Part shown: positions 1 to 7,820 of the stretch, piece after piece
How the letters are laid out: each line of letters begins with the position of its first letter
How positions within the stretch are numbered: the first letter of the stretch is position 1
Assembly: GCA_002840245.1 (NCBI GenBank)
Contig: PHAA01000005.1
Coordinates: 59,784 to 123,783, forward strand
Reading direction: 5' to 3'
Length of the DNA stretch: 64,000 nucleotides
Source of the DNA: Firmicutes bacterium HGW-Firmicutes-15
Lineage (GTDB): Bacteria > Bacillota > Syntrophomonadia > Syntrophomonadales > Syntrophomonadaceae
Translations under genes and position numbers: made by a program
The notes under the pieces: model-generated
The model's input: only the letters and a program-made list of their open reading frames with translations
Told to the model about the DNA's origin: nothing
Databases searched by the model: none

Positions 1-384
1 ATATACATTGTAACCTCAGGTGAGCTGATGTCTTTGTATGCAGCAAATAATATCTGTAAAGGAATAACAAAATTCGCTGCAACCGGTGGTGCGCGCCTTG
101 GGGGCATCATCTGCAATTCACGCTGGATTAATAAAGAAGAAGAATTAGTCAGAGTTTTTGCTGAAAAATTGGGCAGCCGGATGATTCGCTTAATTCCCTG
201 GGACAGCATTGTCCATCAGGCCGAAATTAATAAACAAACCGTAGTTCAATATGCCCCTGAATCTTCTCAGGCCAAAGTATATGATAGCCTGGCAGAAATT
301 ATTGATAACAATAAAAAATTTGTCATACCTACACCTATGGAGTTGGAGGAACTGGAAGACTTAGCCAGCCAATGGGGAGCGTGA
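1..384 (+). CDS. Nitrogenase iron protein-like (NifH family), 3' part only
   Basis: The reading frame is open from base 1, so the gene begins outside the window and only about 127 C-terminal residues are seen. The sequence follows the second half of NifH closely: the IYIVTSGE strand, YAANNICKGI, and RLGGIICNSR, which in NifH follows the cluster-ligand region. Family members are homodimeric ATPases with one [4Fe-4S] cluster that pass electrons to a DK-type component. The Walker A motif and the cluster cysteines lie upstream and cannot be checked. The stop overlaps the next gene's start region, so H and D are translationally coupled. It is assigned to the NifH superfamily, not to nitrogenase itself, because the D partner lacks FeMo-cofactor ligands. 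Confidence 0.9.
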   Translation: MYIVTSGELMSLYAANNICKGITKFAATGGARLGGIICNSRWINKEEELVRVFAEKLGSRMIRLIPWDSIVHQAEINKQTVVQYAPESSQAKVYDSLAEIIDNNKKFVIPTPMELEELEDLASQWGA

Positions 385-389
385 AAGAA

Positions 390-1901
390 ATGGTATCGAT
401 AACTGAGCGTAAAAACATGGCGAACAAGGTCCTTACCGGGGAAAGGGCGATTAGCAGCTTAATGATGGACATGCCTGGCATGGTGTGCAAGCATGGTTGC
501 TCCTATGTGGCTTGCCGGGGTTTGGTATTAACTCCAATAAGCGGTATTTTAATAATTACTCACGGACCGGTGGGCTGTTCATATTATTCCTGGGGGGGAA
601 ATCGCCTCCGGCACCAAGCAGCGAATGCGCAACACGATTATTTCAGCAATAGTTTTTCTACGCATATGGACGAAAGCGATATCATTTTTGGTGGAGAAAA
701 AAAGCTTAAACAGGCGATTAAAGAGGCGGTGGAAATCTTTCGTCCTCCGGTCATAGCCATTTGTTCTACTTGCCCGATAGGACTCATTGGCGATGATGTG
801 CAAAGCATAGCAGAAGCAGCCGAGAAGGAATACGGTGTCAAAGTGATATCTTTTTCCTGTGAAGGATTTCGAAGTATCCCCGGCTATAGAATAGCTAATA
901 TGGGTATAATTGAGAACGTTATTGGCACTGGGCAAAATAATGTAGGCAAATATCCGGTAAATATAATAGGAGAATTCTATAATGGTCAACGAGCAAAAGA
1001 AATTGCCCGGATATTTAAACATATCGGTTATGATATCGTAGCGGTATTAATGGGGGATGGAAACTATGATGACCTTAAAAACGCCCATCAGGCAAAATTA
1101 AATTTATTCAACAGTGATAAGGTCGTGGCGGATTTGGTGGAAGTCATGCAGGATAAGTTTGGCACTGACTGGATGGGATTTAACTTTATTGGGTTGGATA
1201 ATATTATTAATTCTTTGAAAAACATGGCAGATTTTTTTGGCACCCCAGAGCTTTTAAGCAAAACAGAAGATTTAATTGCAGATGAATTGGCCAAGATTCA
1301 AGACAGTATGGATGATTATAAAATGAAATTGAAAAACAGAATTGCGGTAATTCAGGAAGATGAATTTGTATCCCGCCATTACCAAGCCTTGTTTTCCGAC
1401 TTGGATGTTAATCCCGTCATGGTAGGCAATGAGTTATTTTGCCGTCCCGGGCAAAATGAAATGAGCTTTATGTCTGCGGTGGAAAGGGGTTGCAGTACTC
1501 CCGATACCAAATTGGGAGTGCGGTATGATACTGACCTGGAACATTACCATATTAACCTTCCTGTCAGGTTATATGAACAAATAAAAACGAAAACAACGAT
1601 TAATGATACAAATGGTGTTCATTCCAAAATGGCTTACGATAGTATCCTGATACCCAATCTCACCCATGGGGAAACTGAACAATTGCTCAATACAATTCAA
1701 CCTGATATTTATTTCCCGGGGATAAAAGAAAATTTTGCGGGAGTTGGGACGGGATACCGTTCCTGTTTCTTTAATGCCGACGATTACCGCTTTGATTATG
1801 GAGGTTTTCGTGGCGCCATCCATTTTGCGCAGGATTTATTAATGGCTATTAATATGTCGGTTTGGCAAAACAATGTCGCACCCTGGAAAATTGATCAATA
1901 A
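390..1901 (+). CDS. Nitrogenase component 1 alpha-like subunit (NifD-like) lacking FeMo-co ligands
   Basis: NifD superfamily subunit of about 503 residues. Numbering from the ATG at 390, the three alpha-side P-cluster cysteines are present: Cys37 (KHGCSY), Cys63 (HGPVGCSYYSW) and Cys128 (STCPIGLIGDD). Residues that hold or surround FeMo-co in Azotobacter NifD are not kept. Cys275 aligns with Ser in LNLFNS. His442 aligns with Asn in FFNADDYRF; that alignment is ungapped from the GIKE motif to GGFRG. Arg96 is Asn and His195 is Tyr. The protein therefore probably binds another cofactor or substrate. ATG 390 has GGGGAG 10 bases upstream; GTG 381 (overlapping the H stop) and ATG 372 are alternatives. 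It could belong to one of the uncharacterised nitrogenase-like groups; the reaction is unknown. Confidence 0.88.
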   Translation: MVSITERKNMANKVLTGERAISSLMMDMPGMVCKHGCSYVACRGLVLTPISGILIITHGPVGCSYYSWGGNRLRHQAANAQHDYFSNSFSTHMDESDIIFGGEKKLKQAIKEAVEIFRPPVIAICSTCPIGLIGDDVQSIAEAAEKEYGVKVISFSCEGFRSIPGYRIANMGIIENVIGTGQNNVGKYPVNIIGEFYNGQRAKEIARIFKHIGYDIVAVLMGDGNYDDLKNAHQAKLNLFNSDKVVADLVEVMQDKFGTDWMGFNFIGLDNIINSLKNMADFFGTPELLSKTEDLIADELAKIQDSMDDYKMKLKNRIAVIQEDEFVSRHYQALFSDLDVNPVMVGNELFCRPGQNEMSFMSAVERGCSTPDTKLGVRYDTDLEHYHINLPVRLYEQIKTKTTINDTNGVHSKMAYDSILIPNLTHGETEQLLNTIQPDIYFPGIKENFAGVGTGYRSCFFNADDYRFDYGGFRGAIHFAQDLLMAINMSVWQNNVAPWKIDQ

Positions 1902-1932
1902 AATAACATGAACACCGGGGAGGTAAATAAGC

Positions 1933-3291
1933 ATGATTGACTTAACATCGAAAGAGCCAGTAACTAGACAGGCACTGCGCATTAATCCGATAGCTGGTTG
2001 CCAACCTCTGGGGGCTATGTATGCCTCTTTGGGTATCCATGGCTGTATGCCGCACAGCTACGGGACATCGGGCTGCAGCCGATTTCAAAAAACCTTATTA
2101 AAAAGACATTTTCGCAAATCATCTAAGGTAACGACCAGTGTATTAAAGGAATCCGCCGCCATATTTGGCGGTGATGCCAATCTGAAAACTGCCATAAAGA
2201 ATATTTTCGAAACATATAATCCAGAAATTGTTGCGGTACATACTACCTGCCTCAGTGAAACAATCGGGGATGATATTAAAGCTTGCCTGTACGATTTCCC
2301 TATACCTGAAGGAAAATACCTTATTCATGCCAATACCCCCAGCTATACCGGTTCCCATATAACCGGATTTTCCAACATGGTATCTTCAGCTATACAGTAT
2401 TTGGCTCAAGTAACAGCAAACCCCAATAATAAGGCATGCATCCTACCGGGATTTATTAACCCTGGCGATATGAAGGAAATTAAACGGATTAGCCGCCTTA
2501 TGGGAGTAGATAATATAATGTTTCCCGATACCTGTGGGGTATTTGGACAACGTGGAGTGGAAAGGATTAATGAATATCCTGCCGGCGGTACCAAAGTAGC
2601 GAACATAATAGACCTGGGTAATTGTAAAAAGACTTTTGCTTTGGGGAAATATGCATCGGAAGCTGCTGCCGTCCAACTCAAAAATCAATGCGGAGTACCC
2701 TTCAAATTAATGGATTTGCCTATTGGTATTGAAGCTACGGATCGCTTTATTATGGAACTAAAACAGTTAGGGCAGCAGGATGTTGCGAATGATTTGGAAG
2801 AGGAAAGGGAGCAGTTAATTGATATCATATTGGATGCGCATTCATTTTTTTATAACAAAAAAGTGGCTTTGTTTGGTGACCCTGATATAATAATAGCCCT
2901 TTCAGAGTTCATTGCGGGCATTGGTATGATCCCCCAATATGCTGTTACCGGAACTCCAGGAGCATATTTTGAGGATCGAATGCAGCAGATTTTTTCTAAA
3001 TACGATATTGATGGTATTGCAAAAAGCTCGGCCGACCTTTTTGATTTGCAGCAATGGCTAAAAAATGATCCGGTGGATCTACTTATGGGCGATACCCATG
3101 GCAAACTATTGGCGAGAGCCGAAGATGTACCTTTGGTTAGAATAGGATTTCCCATAATGGATAGACATGTTCATTCTTACTTGCCGATCGTTGGATACCG
3201 GGGAGCCATTCGCATCTTGGAGATGATTTTAAATGCACTGATGGATAGGTTTGACAGGGATCATCCGGAAAATGATTTGGTATTTATTTAA
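1933..3291 (+). CDS. Nitrogenase component 1 beta-like subunit (NifK-like)
   Basis: NifK-superfamily protein of 452 residues, shorter than typical NifK and close to the length of AnfK. The beta-side P-cluster cysteines are all visible: Cys23 (AGCQPLGA), Cys48 (GTSGCSRF) and Cys106 (HTTCLSETIGDD). Later segments also follow the family, including HTPSYTGSHITGFSNM and the C-terminal GYRGAIRILEMILNAL. With the preceding D-like subunit it should form an alpha2beta2 complex carrying a P-cluster-type [8Fe-7S] centre, served by the H-like reductase. It starts 31 bases after the D-like gene behind a strong GGGGAGG site, so the three form one operon. No nifB, nifE, nifN or nifV is present in the window. 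The product's substrate is not known. Confidence 0.88.
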   Translation: MIDLTSKEPVTRQALRINPIAGCQPLGAMYASLGIHGCMPHSYGTSGCSRFQKTLLKRHFRKSSKVTTSVLKESAAIFGGDANLKTAIKNIFETYNPEIVAVHTTCLSETIGDDIKACLYDFPIPEGKYLIHANTPSYTGSHITGFSNMVSSAIQYLAQVTANPNNKACILPGFINPGDMKEIKRISRLMGVDNIMFPDTCGVFGQRGVERINEYPAGGTKVANIIDLGNCKKTFALGKYASEAAAVQLKNQCGVPFKLMDLPIGIEATDRFIMELKQLGQQDVANDLEEEREQLIDIILDAHSFFYNKKVALFGDPDIIIALSEFIAGIGMIPQYAVTGTPGAYFEDRMQQIFSKYDIDGIAKSSADLFDLQQWLKNDPVDLLMGDTHGKLLARAEDVPLVRIGFPIMDRHVHSYLPIVGYRGAIRILEMILNALMDRFDRDHPENDLVFI

Positions 3292-3428
3292 CTATTAGCG
3301 TTTGGAATAAGTATCTAGGGTCATTGGAAAAAGAAATTATCGAGGAACAGGATTTGTTTTGGTCATCCCAAACGGGTCGGTTTTATTTTGGTATTTGGGT
3401 AAACTAAAATAAAAAGGAGTGGCTAATT

Positions 3429-3884
3429 ATTAACAAAATAGATTTTAAGAGCATTATGGATATGGCCATTGATGCCGAGGTTGAAGCGTATGAATTTTAC
3501 CAGGACGCTGCAGCAAAAGTTTCAGACCAAGGAATGAAAAAATTGTTGCAGGAATTTGCTGCAGAAGAACAGGGACACAAAAAAGCCCTGGAAAACATTA
3601 AAGTAAAAGAGATTCAGAACTTTAGCTTTTCTGGAGGAGCGGATTACAAGGTATCAGAGACGGTCGAATTACCCAGGCTGTCAATGACTATGAAGCCGAT
3701 GGATGCTATTGCTCTTGCTATGAAGAAAGAGGAGGAGGCAATGAAGATATATACCCGATTGGCTTCTGATACAAACGATCCAGAAAAGCAAAGAATTTTT
3801 GAAGGATTGGCCAAGATGGAGGAAGGGCATAAAGTACAAATGGAAGAGATGTATACTAATACAGCTTTCCCAGAAGTATGGTAA
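3429..3884 (+). CDS. Ferritin-like/rubrerythrin-type diiron protein, probable AUU start
   Basis: Four-helix ferritin-like protein of about 151 residues. Diiron ligand motifs are visible: DAEVEAYEFY and EEQGHKKA in the first half, KKEEEAMKIY and MEEGHKVQ in the second. There is no C-terminal rubredoxin domain. The first ATG (3456) would cut into helix 1 and has no ribosome site. A clear AAGGAG at 3414-3419 precedes ATT codons at 3426 and 3429, and reading from 3429 gives the usual short N-terminal lead (NKIDFKSIMDMA). I therefore infer an AUU start. Such proteins bind iron or reduce peroxide; next to the nitrogenase-like genes it may protect them from oxygen, which is inference. Confidence 0.82.
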   Translation: MNKIDFKSIMDMAIDAEVEAYEFYQDAAAKVSDQGMKKLLQEFAAEEQGHKKALENIKVKEIQNFSFSGGADYKVSETVELPRLSMTMKPMDAIALAMKKEEEAMKIYTRLASDTNDPEKQRIFEGLAKMEEGHKVQMEEMYTNTAFPEVW

Positions 3885-3924
3885 CTAGTGCATTTGGAGT
3901 CGAATCCCAAACGGGGATTTAATT

Positions 3925-3960
3925 AATGAGGCTGTGGGTAATCCAACCCACAGCCTCATT
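3925..3960. terminator. Bidirectional hairpin terminator between convergent genes
   Basis: A perfect 15-bp stem (3925-3939 with 3946-3960) and a 6-base loop lie between the ferritin-like gene (plus) and modC (minus). There is no long T-run, but the position between convergent stops and the stem strength fit a shared terminator. Confidence 0.75.
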
Positions 3961-3996
3961 ATAGCCGAACCATTATTCTCACTGAACCCGCAGACT

Positions 3997-4662
3997 TCAA
4001 CTACTAATTACACTTTGTTTTTCTGTACATTTTCCATTTTCGATCCTTACCACGATGTCTCCTAAAAAATTGGCATCTTCTTCATCATGAGTAACTAGTA
4101 TAAAGGGTATTTGCCATTCTTTATGCAGTCTCTTTATCTCTTGCCTTAAGCTCACTTTGTTGTGCTTGTCTAGAGCACTAAAGGGCTCATCAAGTAGAAG
4201 TAATTTCGGTTCTACCACCAGAGCCCTAGCTAGGGCTACCCGTTGCTTCTCGCCGCCAGATAACTGCCCAGGGTAGCGATCCATCAAGTGTTTTACTCCA
4301 CAGGAATCCAACAACTGAATTGGTTCGAGGTTGGAATGGTATGGCTCTGATTTTTGACTTTTAAGGCCATAGTACACATTTTGTTTTACTGTCATGTGGG
4401 GGAATAGGGCATAATCCTGAAATAAATACGCAATGTTTCTATTGCGAGTAGCTAGATTAGTTTTATCAACTGATGAATATAGAACGCGGTTATTTAGCTC
4501 TATAAAACCTTCCGAAGGACTTAGCAATCCAGCTAAACAATGTAGGATAGTGGTTTTGCCAGCGCCAGATGCCCCCCACAAAACTAAGATTTGATCGTCC
4601 AACTTTAAGTTAATATCCAGATGAAAATTCCATAGTTTCTTACTGATGTGAGCTTTTAACAC
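3997..4662 (-). CDS. modC: Molybdate ABC transporter ATP-binding protein, short form
   Basis: ABC ATPase of 221 residues that would drive molybdate (or tungstate) uptake. Visible motifs are Walker A (GASGAGKTT), the Q-loop FQDYALFPHM, the signature LSGGEKQRVALARAL, Walker B (LLLLDEPFSALD) and the H-loop THDEED. Usual ModC proteins have about 350 residues with a C-terminal Mop/TOBE domain that binds oxyanion; this one stops directly after the nucleotide-binding domain. Only 36 bases separate the stop from the terminator hairpin, with no remnant of a lost domain. It is third in the modABC operon. Start is a GTG at 4662 behind AGGGTGG. Confidence 0.88.
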   Translation of the reverse strand: MLKAHISKKLWNFHLDINLKLDDQILVLWGASGAGKTTILHCLAGLLSPSEGFIELNNRVLYSSVDKTNLATRNRNIAYLFQDYALFPHMTVKQNVYYGLKSQKSEPYHSNLEPIQLLDSCGVKHLMDRYPGQLSGGEKQRVALARALVVEPKLLLLDEPFSALDKHNKVSLRQEIKRLHKEWQIPFILVTHDEEDANFLGDIVVRIENGKCTEKQSVISS

Positions 4663-4706
4663 ATTGCACCACCCTAAGGGGCCATTCCTTGACAGCCTCT
4701 AATAAT

Positions 4707-5378
4707 TTAATGTCTCTGCTTTTTAGACCAGCGGTTTACCCAAAAAATAACTGCAAAACTAAAAATCGTGATAATCGCGACCAGGGTTCTGGCAGTAAGG
4801 TCATCTCCTGATTCCACCGCAAAGTAAATGGCCAGCGGCATAGTCTGGGTCTGTCCTGGTATGTTGCCTGCTACCATAAGAGTAGCTCCAAATTCTCCCA
4901 GGGCTCTGGCGAAAGCAAGTACCAGACCTGCTGTTATGCCAGGCCAGGCCAGAGGAAGAGTAATAGTGAAGAAGATTCGTGTCTCATTAGCCCCCAGGGT
5001 TCGTGCGGCCTTTTCATAATTAAGGTCGACACTAATAAAGGCCGCTTTGCTAGCCTGATACATCAAAGGGAAGGCTACCACAGTTGAGGCCATAATAACT
5101 GCATACCAAGTAAATATTAAGGATATACCCATACTGTCCAAGTATCGTCCCATGATGCCGTTTTTACCAATCATTATTAATAAACCATAGCCAATTACCG
5201 ATGGGGGTAAAACCAAGGGTAAGGTAATAAGAGCTTCCAATATATCTTTACCATAGAAATCCTGGCGGGCCATAAAACGAGCAAGGGGCAAACCCAAACA
5301 GGCAACTATAAATACTACAATGAAGGCAACACGAACCGAAAGGATTACTGGAAACCAATCTTTCAGATGTAGTAGCAT
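4707..5378 (-). CDS. modB: Molybdate ABC transporter permease
   Basis: Integral membrane permease of 223 residues with about five to six hydrophobic segments. The binding-protein-dependent transport signature is clear: AARTLGANETRIFFTITLPLAWPGITAG, which contains the EAA loop contacting the ATPase (motif core AARTLGANE). LARALGEFGATLMVAGNI is typical of ModB/CysT-type permeases. The gene starts 10 bases after the modA stop, indicating co-transcription. With ModA and ModC it imports molybdate across the cytoplasmic membrane. Tungstate or sulfate cannot be excluded from sequence alone, but the ModA-type partner and the nearby molbindin and regulator favour molybdenum. Confidence 0.9.
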   Translation of the reverse strand: MLLHLKDWFPVILSVRVAFIVVFIVACLGLPLARFMARQDFYGKDILEALITLPLVLPPSVIGYGLLIMIGKNGIMGRYLDSMGISLIFTWYAVIMASTVVAFPLMYQASKAAFISVDLNYEKAARTLGANETRIFFTITLPLAWPGITAGLVLAFARALGEFGATLMVAGNIPGQTQTMPLAIYFAVESGDDLTARTLVAIITIFSFAVIFWVNRWSKKQRH

Positions 5379-5388
5379 TTGTCTTATA

Positions 5389-6189
5389 CTACTTGCTCAG
5401 CGATTTAAAGCCATATTTAACGAAAACCTGCATGGCTTCGTCGCTCGCTAAGAAAGCTTCGAAATCTGCCGCTTCCTGGGGATGATTGCTGCTGGCAATT
5501 ATAGCCATGGGGTATACAATTGGTTTACTGGAATCTGCAGGGGCTGCGGCCACGATTTTGCTCTCTTTACTTTGGACGGTATCGGAGCGGTAAACCAGGC
5601 CGGCATCCACATTGCCGGTTTCCACATAGGTCAAGACTTGGCGCACATCTTTGGCCATAACTAGTTTGGATTGAACTTTATCCCAAAGCTTCATGGTAGT
5701 TAGGGTTTCCTGGGCATATTTTCCGGCCGGAACTGTTTCTGGGGTGCCAATGCTGATTTTGGCTACCGACTTATCCGTCAAGGCCTCAAAACTGCTTATA
5801 GTGCTGGCTTTTGGGGCTATTAAGACCAGTTCATTTCCTAAAAGATTTTTCAGGGAAGCGTCACTTATCAGCTTTTTTTGCACCAAGGCATCCATTTGGG
5901 ATTTGCCGGCTGAAACGAAAAGGTCAACCGGAGCTCCTTCTTCAATCTGTTTTTGTAAAGTTCCGGAAGCAGCAAAACTATAGGTGATTTTAATATCGGG
6001 GTGTTTGCTGGTATAGATGGTTTGTAGTTCCTGGCCTGCATCCTGCAGGCTGGCGGCGAACGCAATCATTAGGTTGACTGGTTCTGCTTTGGGTGCTGTG
6101 GGTTGGGTTGCTTGCTTACTGCCACCACAACCGGTTATGGTGGCGATTAAGAAAAGCATAAGGCCTAATAGAATAATAAATTTTTTCAA
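5389..6189 (-). CDS. modA: Molybdate-binding lipoprotein of ABC transporter
   Basis: Extracytoplasmic solute-binding protein of about 266 residues. The N-terminus is a lipoprotein signal with lipobox ITGC. The ModA pattern follows: AFAASLQDAGQEL near the start, YSFAASGTLQKQIEEGAPVDLF, then TVPAGKYAQETL and VRQVLTYVETGNVDAGLVY. The Ser and Tyr positions in these motifs are those that bind oxyanion in ModA. The ATG at 6207 overlaps the ribosome site GGGGAGG; a TTG at 6189, about nine bases downstream of that site, is the better start. It is the first gene of modABC. An upstream repeat-rich region probably carries the promoter. Confidence 0.9.
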   Translation of the reverse strand: MKKFIILLGLMLFLIATITGCGGSKQATQPTAPKAEPVNLMIAFAASLQDAGQELQTIYTSKHPDIKITYSFAASGTLQKQIEEGAPVDLFVSAGKSQMDALVQKKLISDASLKNLLGNELVLIAPKASTISSFEALTDKSVAKISIGTPETVPAGKYAQETLTTMKLWDKVQSKLVMAKDVRQVLTYVETGNVDAGLVYRSDTVQSKESKIVAAAPADSSKPIVYPMAIIASSNHPQEAADFEAFLASDEAMQVFVKYGFKSLSK

Positions 6190-6261
6190 AATGTATTTCC
6201 TCCCCATAATTTTAATTTGTATTTGGCTACTGCAAACTATCCCCCTTTTACTATTTGGTGA

Positions 6262-6440
6262 TTAAAATGTATGGCGACATTCCCCTTAGGGGTGTGTCCC
6301 CCAGGCGCGAAAACCCATTCAATCAACGTACTCTATACGGGGACGTGGCCTTACTGTGAAGCAGAGGGTCCTTACCCATACCTTATCCGCCTCAATCACG
6401 GGCTTTTATCATGTCTTGATGTTCACTCCTGTCAGCCGCC
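6262..6440 (-). repeat. Relic repeat element upstream of modA, shared with 52.4 kb
   Basis: Read on the minus strand, this stretch contains CCCGTGATTGAGGCG and, about 60 bases later, GTACGTTGATTGAA, then a GC-rich block ending in a hairpin (GACA..CCCCTAAGGGG..TGTC). The first two blocks recur in the same order and orientation at 52417-52453, with only seven bases between them. It looks like a degenerate short repeat or MITE. An apparent 91-codon plus-strand frame here (6271-6546) has no ribosome site and is not annotated. Confidence 0.55.
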
Positions 6441-6608
6441 TCACATTAATGTTGCACGACGAAAATATTTGCAGGTATCATATGACGCATTTATTCCTAA
6501 AAAAGCCATAGGCAAAGAAAATGCCGCTAAATCATTTTTTGCATAGATAAACATAAATGTGAAAGAATAAATTAAATGTCTATTATTACACAACAATAGT
6601 ATTCACAA

Positions 6609-6657
6609 ATATACATAACACAACAAGAATATACAAAACGTTATTATGTAAATATAC
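6609..6657 (+). promoter_or_regulatory. Three spaced ATATAC repeats upstream of the molybdate regulator
   Basis: ATATAC occurs at 6609, 6629 and 6652, about two helical turns apart, in an AT-rich region just before the regulator gene. An inverted pair (ATATACATAAC and GTTATTATGTA) overlaps. This is a plausible autoregulatory or mod-operon operator, by inference only. Confidence 0.3.
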
Positions 6658-6703
6658 TAGACTATGATAAAATTGGAGTCAAGAAGTTTTGGAGGTAATT
6701 CCA

Positions 6704-7672
6704 ATGCAAGAAGAAAATTCCCTAACCCCTGAGGAAGTTGCTGGCATACTAAAAATTGCCAAGAATACAGTTTATGAGCTGATTAAACGAGGCGAACTCC
6801 CTGCCTATCGAATTGGCAGGAAACTTCGGGTTGACCCGAAAGATGTAGAGATATTCCGGAAGCAGGGAAAGAATTTTGAGTTTATCCAGAAAGACAACCC
6901 AGTTCAACGCATAGAACTTAGGCCACAAGTCCCGGCGTCTTCGCCGAAGGAAGCAGATTTTCATTCACAGGGTCTGATCATCTGCGGACAGGATTTAATC
7001 CTTGATATTCTAGCCCGTCACCTAGAATCTAATTTTAATACGCTACAGACCTTTCGCTATCATGTGGGGAGTTTTACTGGCCTGTCGGCACTTTATCAAG
7101 GAAAGGCTGATATGGTCGGCATCCATCTCTGGGATGGGGATACAGGAGAGTACAATATATCCTATGTACGCCACCTGTTGCCAAGCATTCCAACGGTAAT
7201 CGTTCATTTGGCTATTCGTATGCAAGGGTTCTATGTACTGCGGGGGAATCCAAAGAATATTCAGGAATGGAAGGATTTGGCCCGACCTGATATACGTTTT
7301 ATTAACCGGGAAAAAGGCTGTGGCACCAGGGTTTTACTGGATGAACAACTACGCCGCTTCAAGCTAAGTAGTCAGGCCATTAATGGTTATGAGCGGGAAG
7401 AGCATTCCCATTTAGCCGTAGCCAGTGCAGTTGTTCGAGGAGAAGCTGATGTGGCTCTAGGCAATGAAAAGGCATCGCTGCAAGTGCGAGGTGTTGATTT
7501 TATTTCCTTGCAAAAGGAAAGGTATGAACTAGTGATAAAGAAGGAGAGTATTGAGAAACCTCAGTTTAAAGCTGTTATGAAAATCCTCCAGTCCACGGAG
7601 TTTAAAGCAGAGCTACAGGGATTAGGGGATTATGATTTAGCGGAAACCGGAAGAATCATTGCCGAACTATAA
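6704..7672 (+). CDS. HTH regulator with periplasmic-binding-protein-like domain (molybdate-type)
   Basis: 322-residue predicted regulator. Residues about 6-55 form an excisionase/MerR-type helix-turn-helix (LTPEEVAGILKIAKNTVYEL, then RIGRKLRV). From about residue 85 to the end is a substrate-binding-protein-like domain (PBP-like), with KADMVGIHLWD, FINREKGCGTRVLLDEQL and SAVVRGEADVALG. Proteins of this architecture are common beside molybdate or tungstate transporters and are thought to sense the oxyanion with the PBP-like domain. It is divergent from modABC across a regulatory region. Start ATG 6704 has GGAGG eight bases upstream; a TTG at 6689 is less likely. Molybdate as ligand is inferred from location. 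Confidence 0.82.
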   Translation: MQEENSLTPEEVAGILKIAKNTVYELIKRGELPAYRIGRKLRVDPKDVEIFRKQGKNFEFIQKDNPVQRIELRPQVPASSPKEADFHSQGLIICGQDLILDILARHLESNFNTLQTFRYHVGSFTGLSALYQGKADMVGIHLWDGDTGEYNISYVRHLLPSIPTVIVHLAIRMQGFYVLRGNPKNIQEWKDLARPDIRFINREKGCGTRVLLDEQLRRFKLSSQAINGYEREEHSHLAVASAVVRGEADVALGNEKASLQVRGVDFISLQKERYELVIKKESIEKPQFKAVMKILQSTEFKAELQGLGDYDLAETGRIIAEL

Positions 7673-7761
7673 AATGGCAGCTATCTTGGCAACAATGGCA
7701 TATTTGGGTGGGAGGTCAAGCGGATAGCTGGTAATTAGTAGATGCTGTATTCTTAGAAAAT

Positions 7762-7796
7762 AATAAACGGGCTAACAATATGAAAGCTCGTTTATT
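7762..7796. terminator. Hairpin terminator between convergent genes
   Basis: A 12-bp stem with one G-T pair (7762-7773 with 7785-7796) lies between the regulator (plus) and the membrane protein gene (minus). It is probably bidirectional. Confidence 0.65.
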
Positions 7797-7820
7797 CTGG
7801 CGAAAAAAATTAAGTGACTC

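Noticed and set aside
372..3291. Canonical molybdenum nitrogenase NifDK
   Set aside because: The P-cluster cysteines fit, but Cys275 and His442 equivalents are Ser and Asn, and no cofactor-assembly genes are present in the window.
3961..3996. ModC truncated by a frameshift with a decayed Mop domain downstream
   Set aside because: Only 36 bases separate the stop and the terminator, and none encode TOBE-like sequence.
6208..6440. Molybdenum cofactor riboswitch before modA
   Set aside because: I could not find the conserved helices; the region is explained by a repeat also found next to unrelated genes.
6271..6546. 91-codon plus-strand protein upstream of the regulator
   Set aside because: No ribosome site, composition unlike the other genes, and most of it lies in a repeat that recurs at 52.4 kb.
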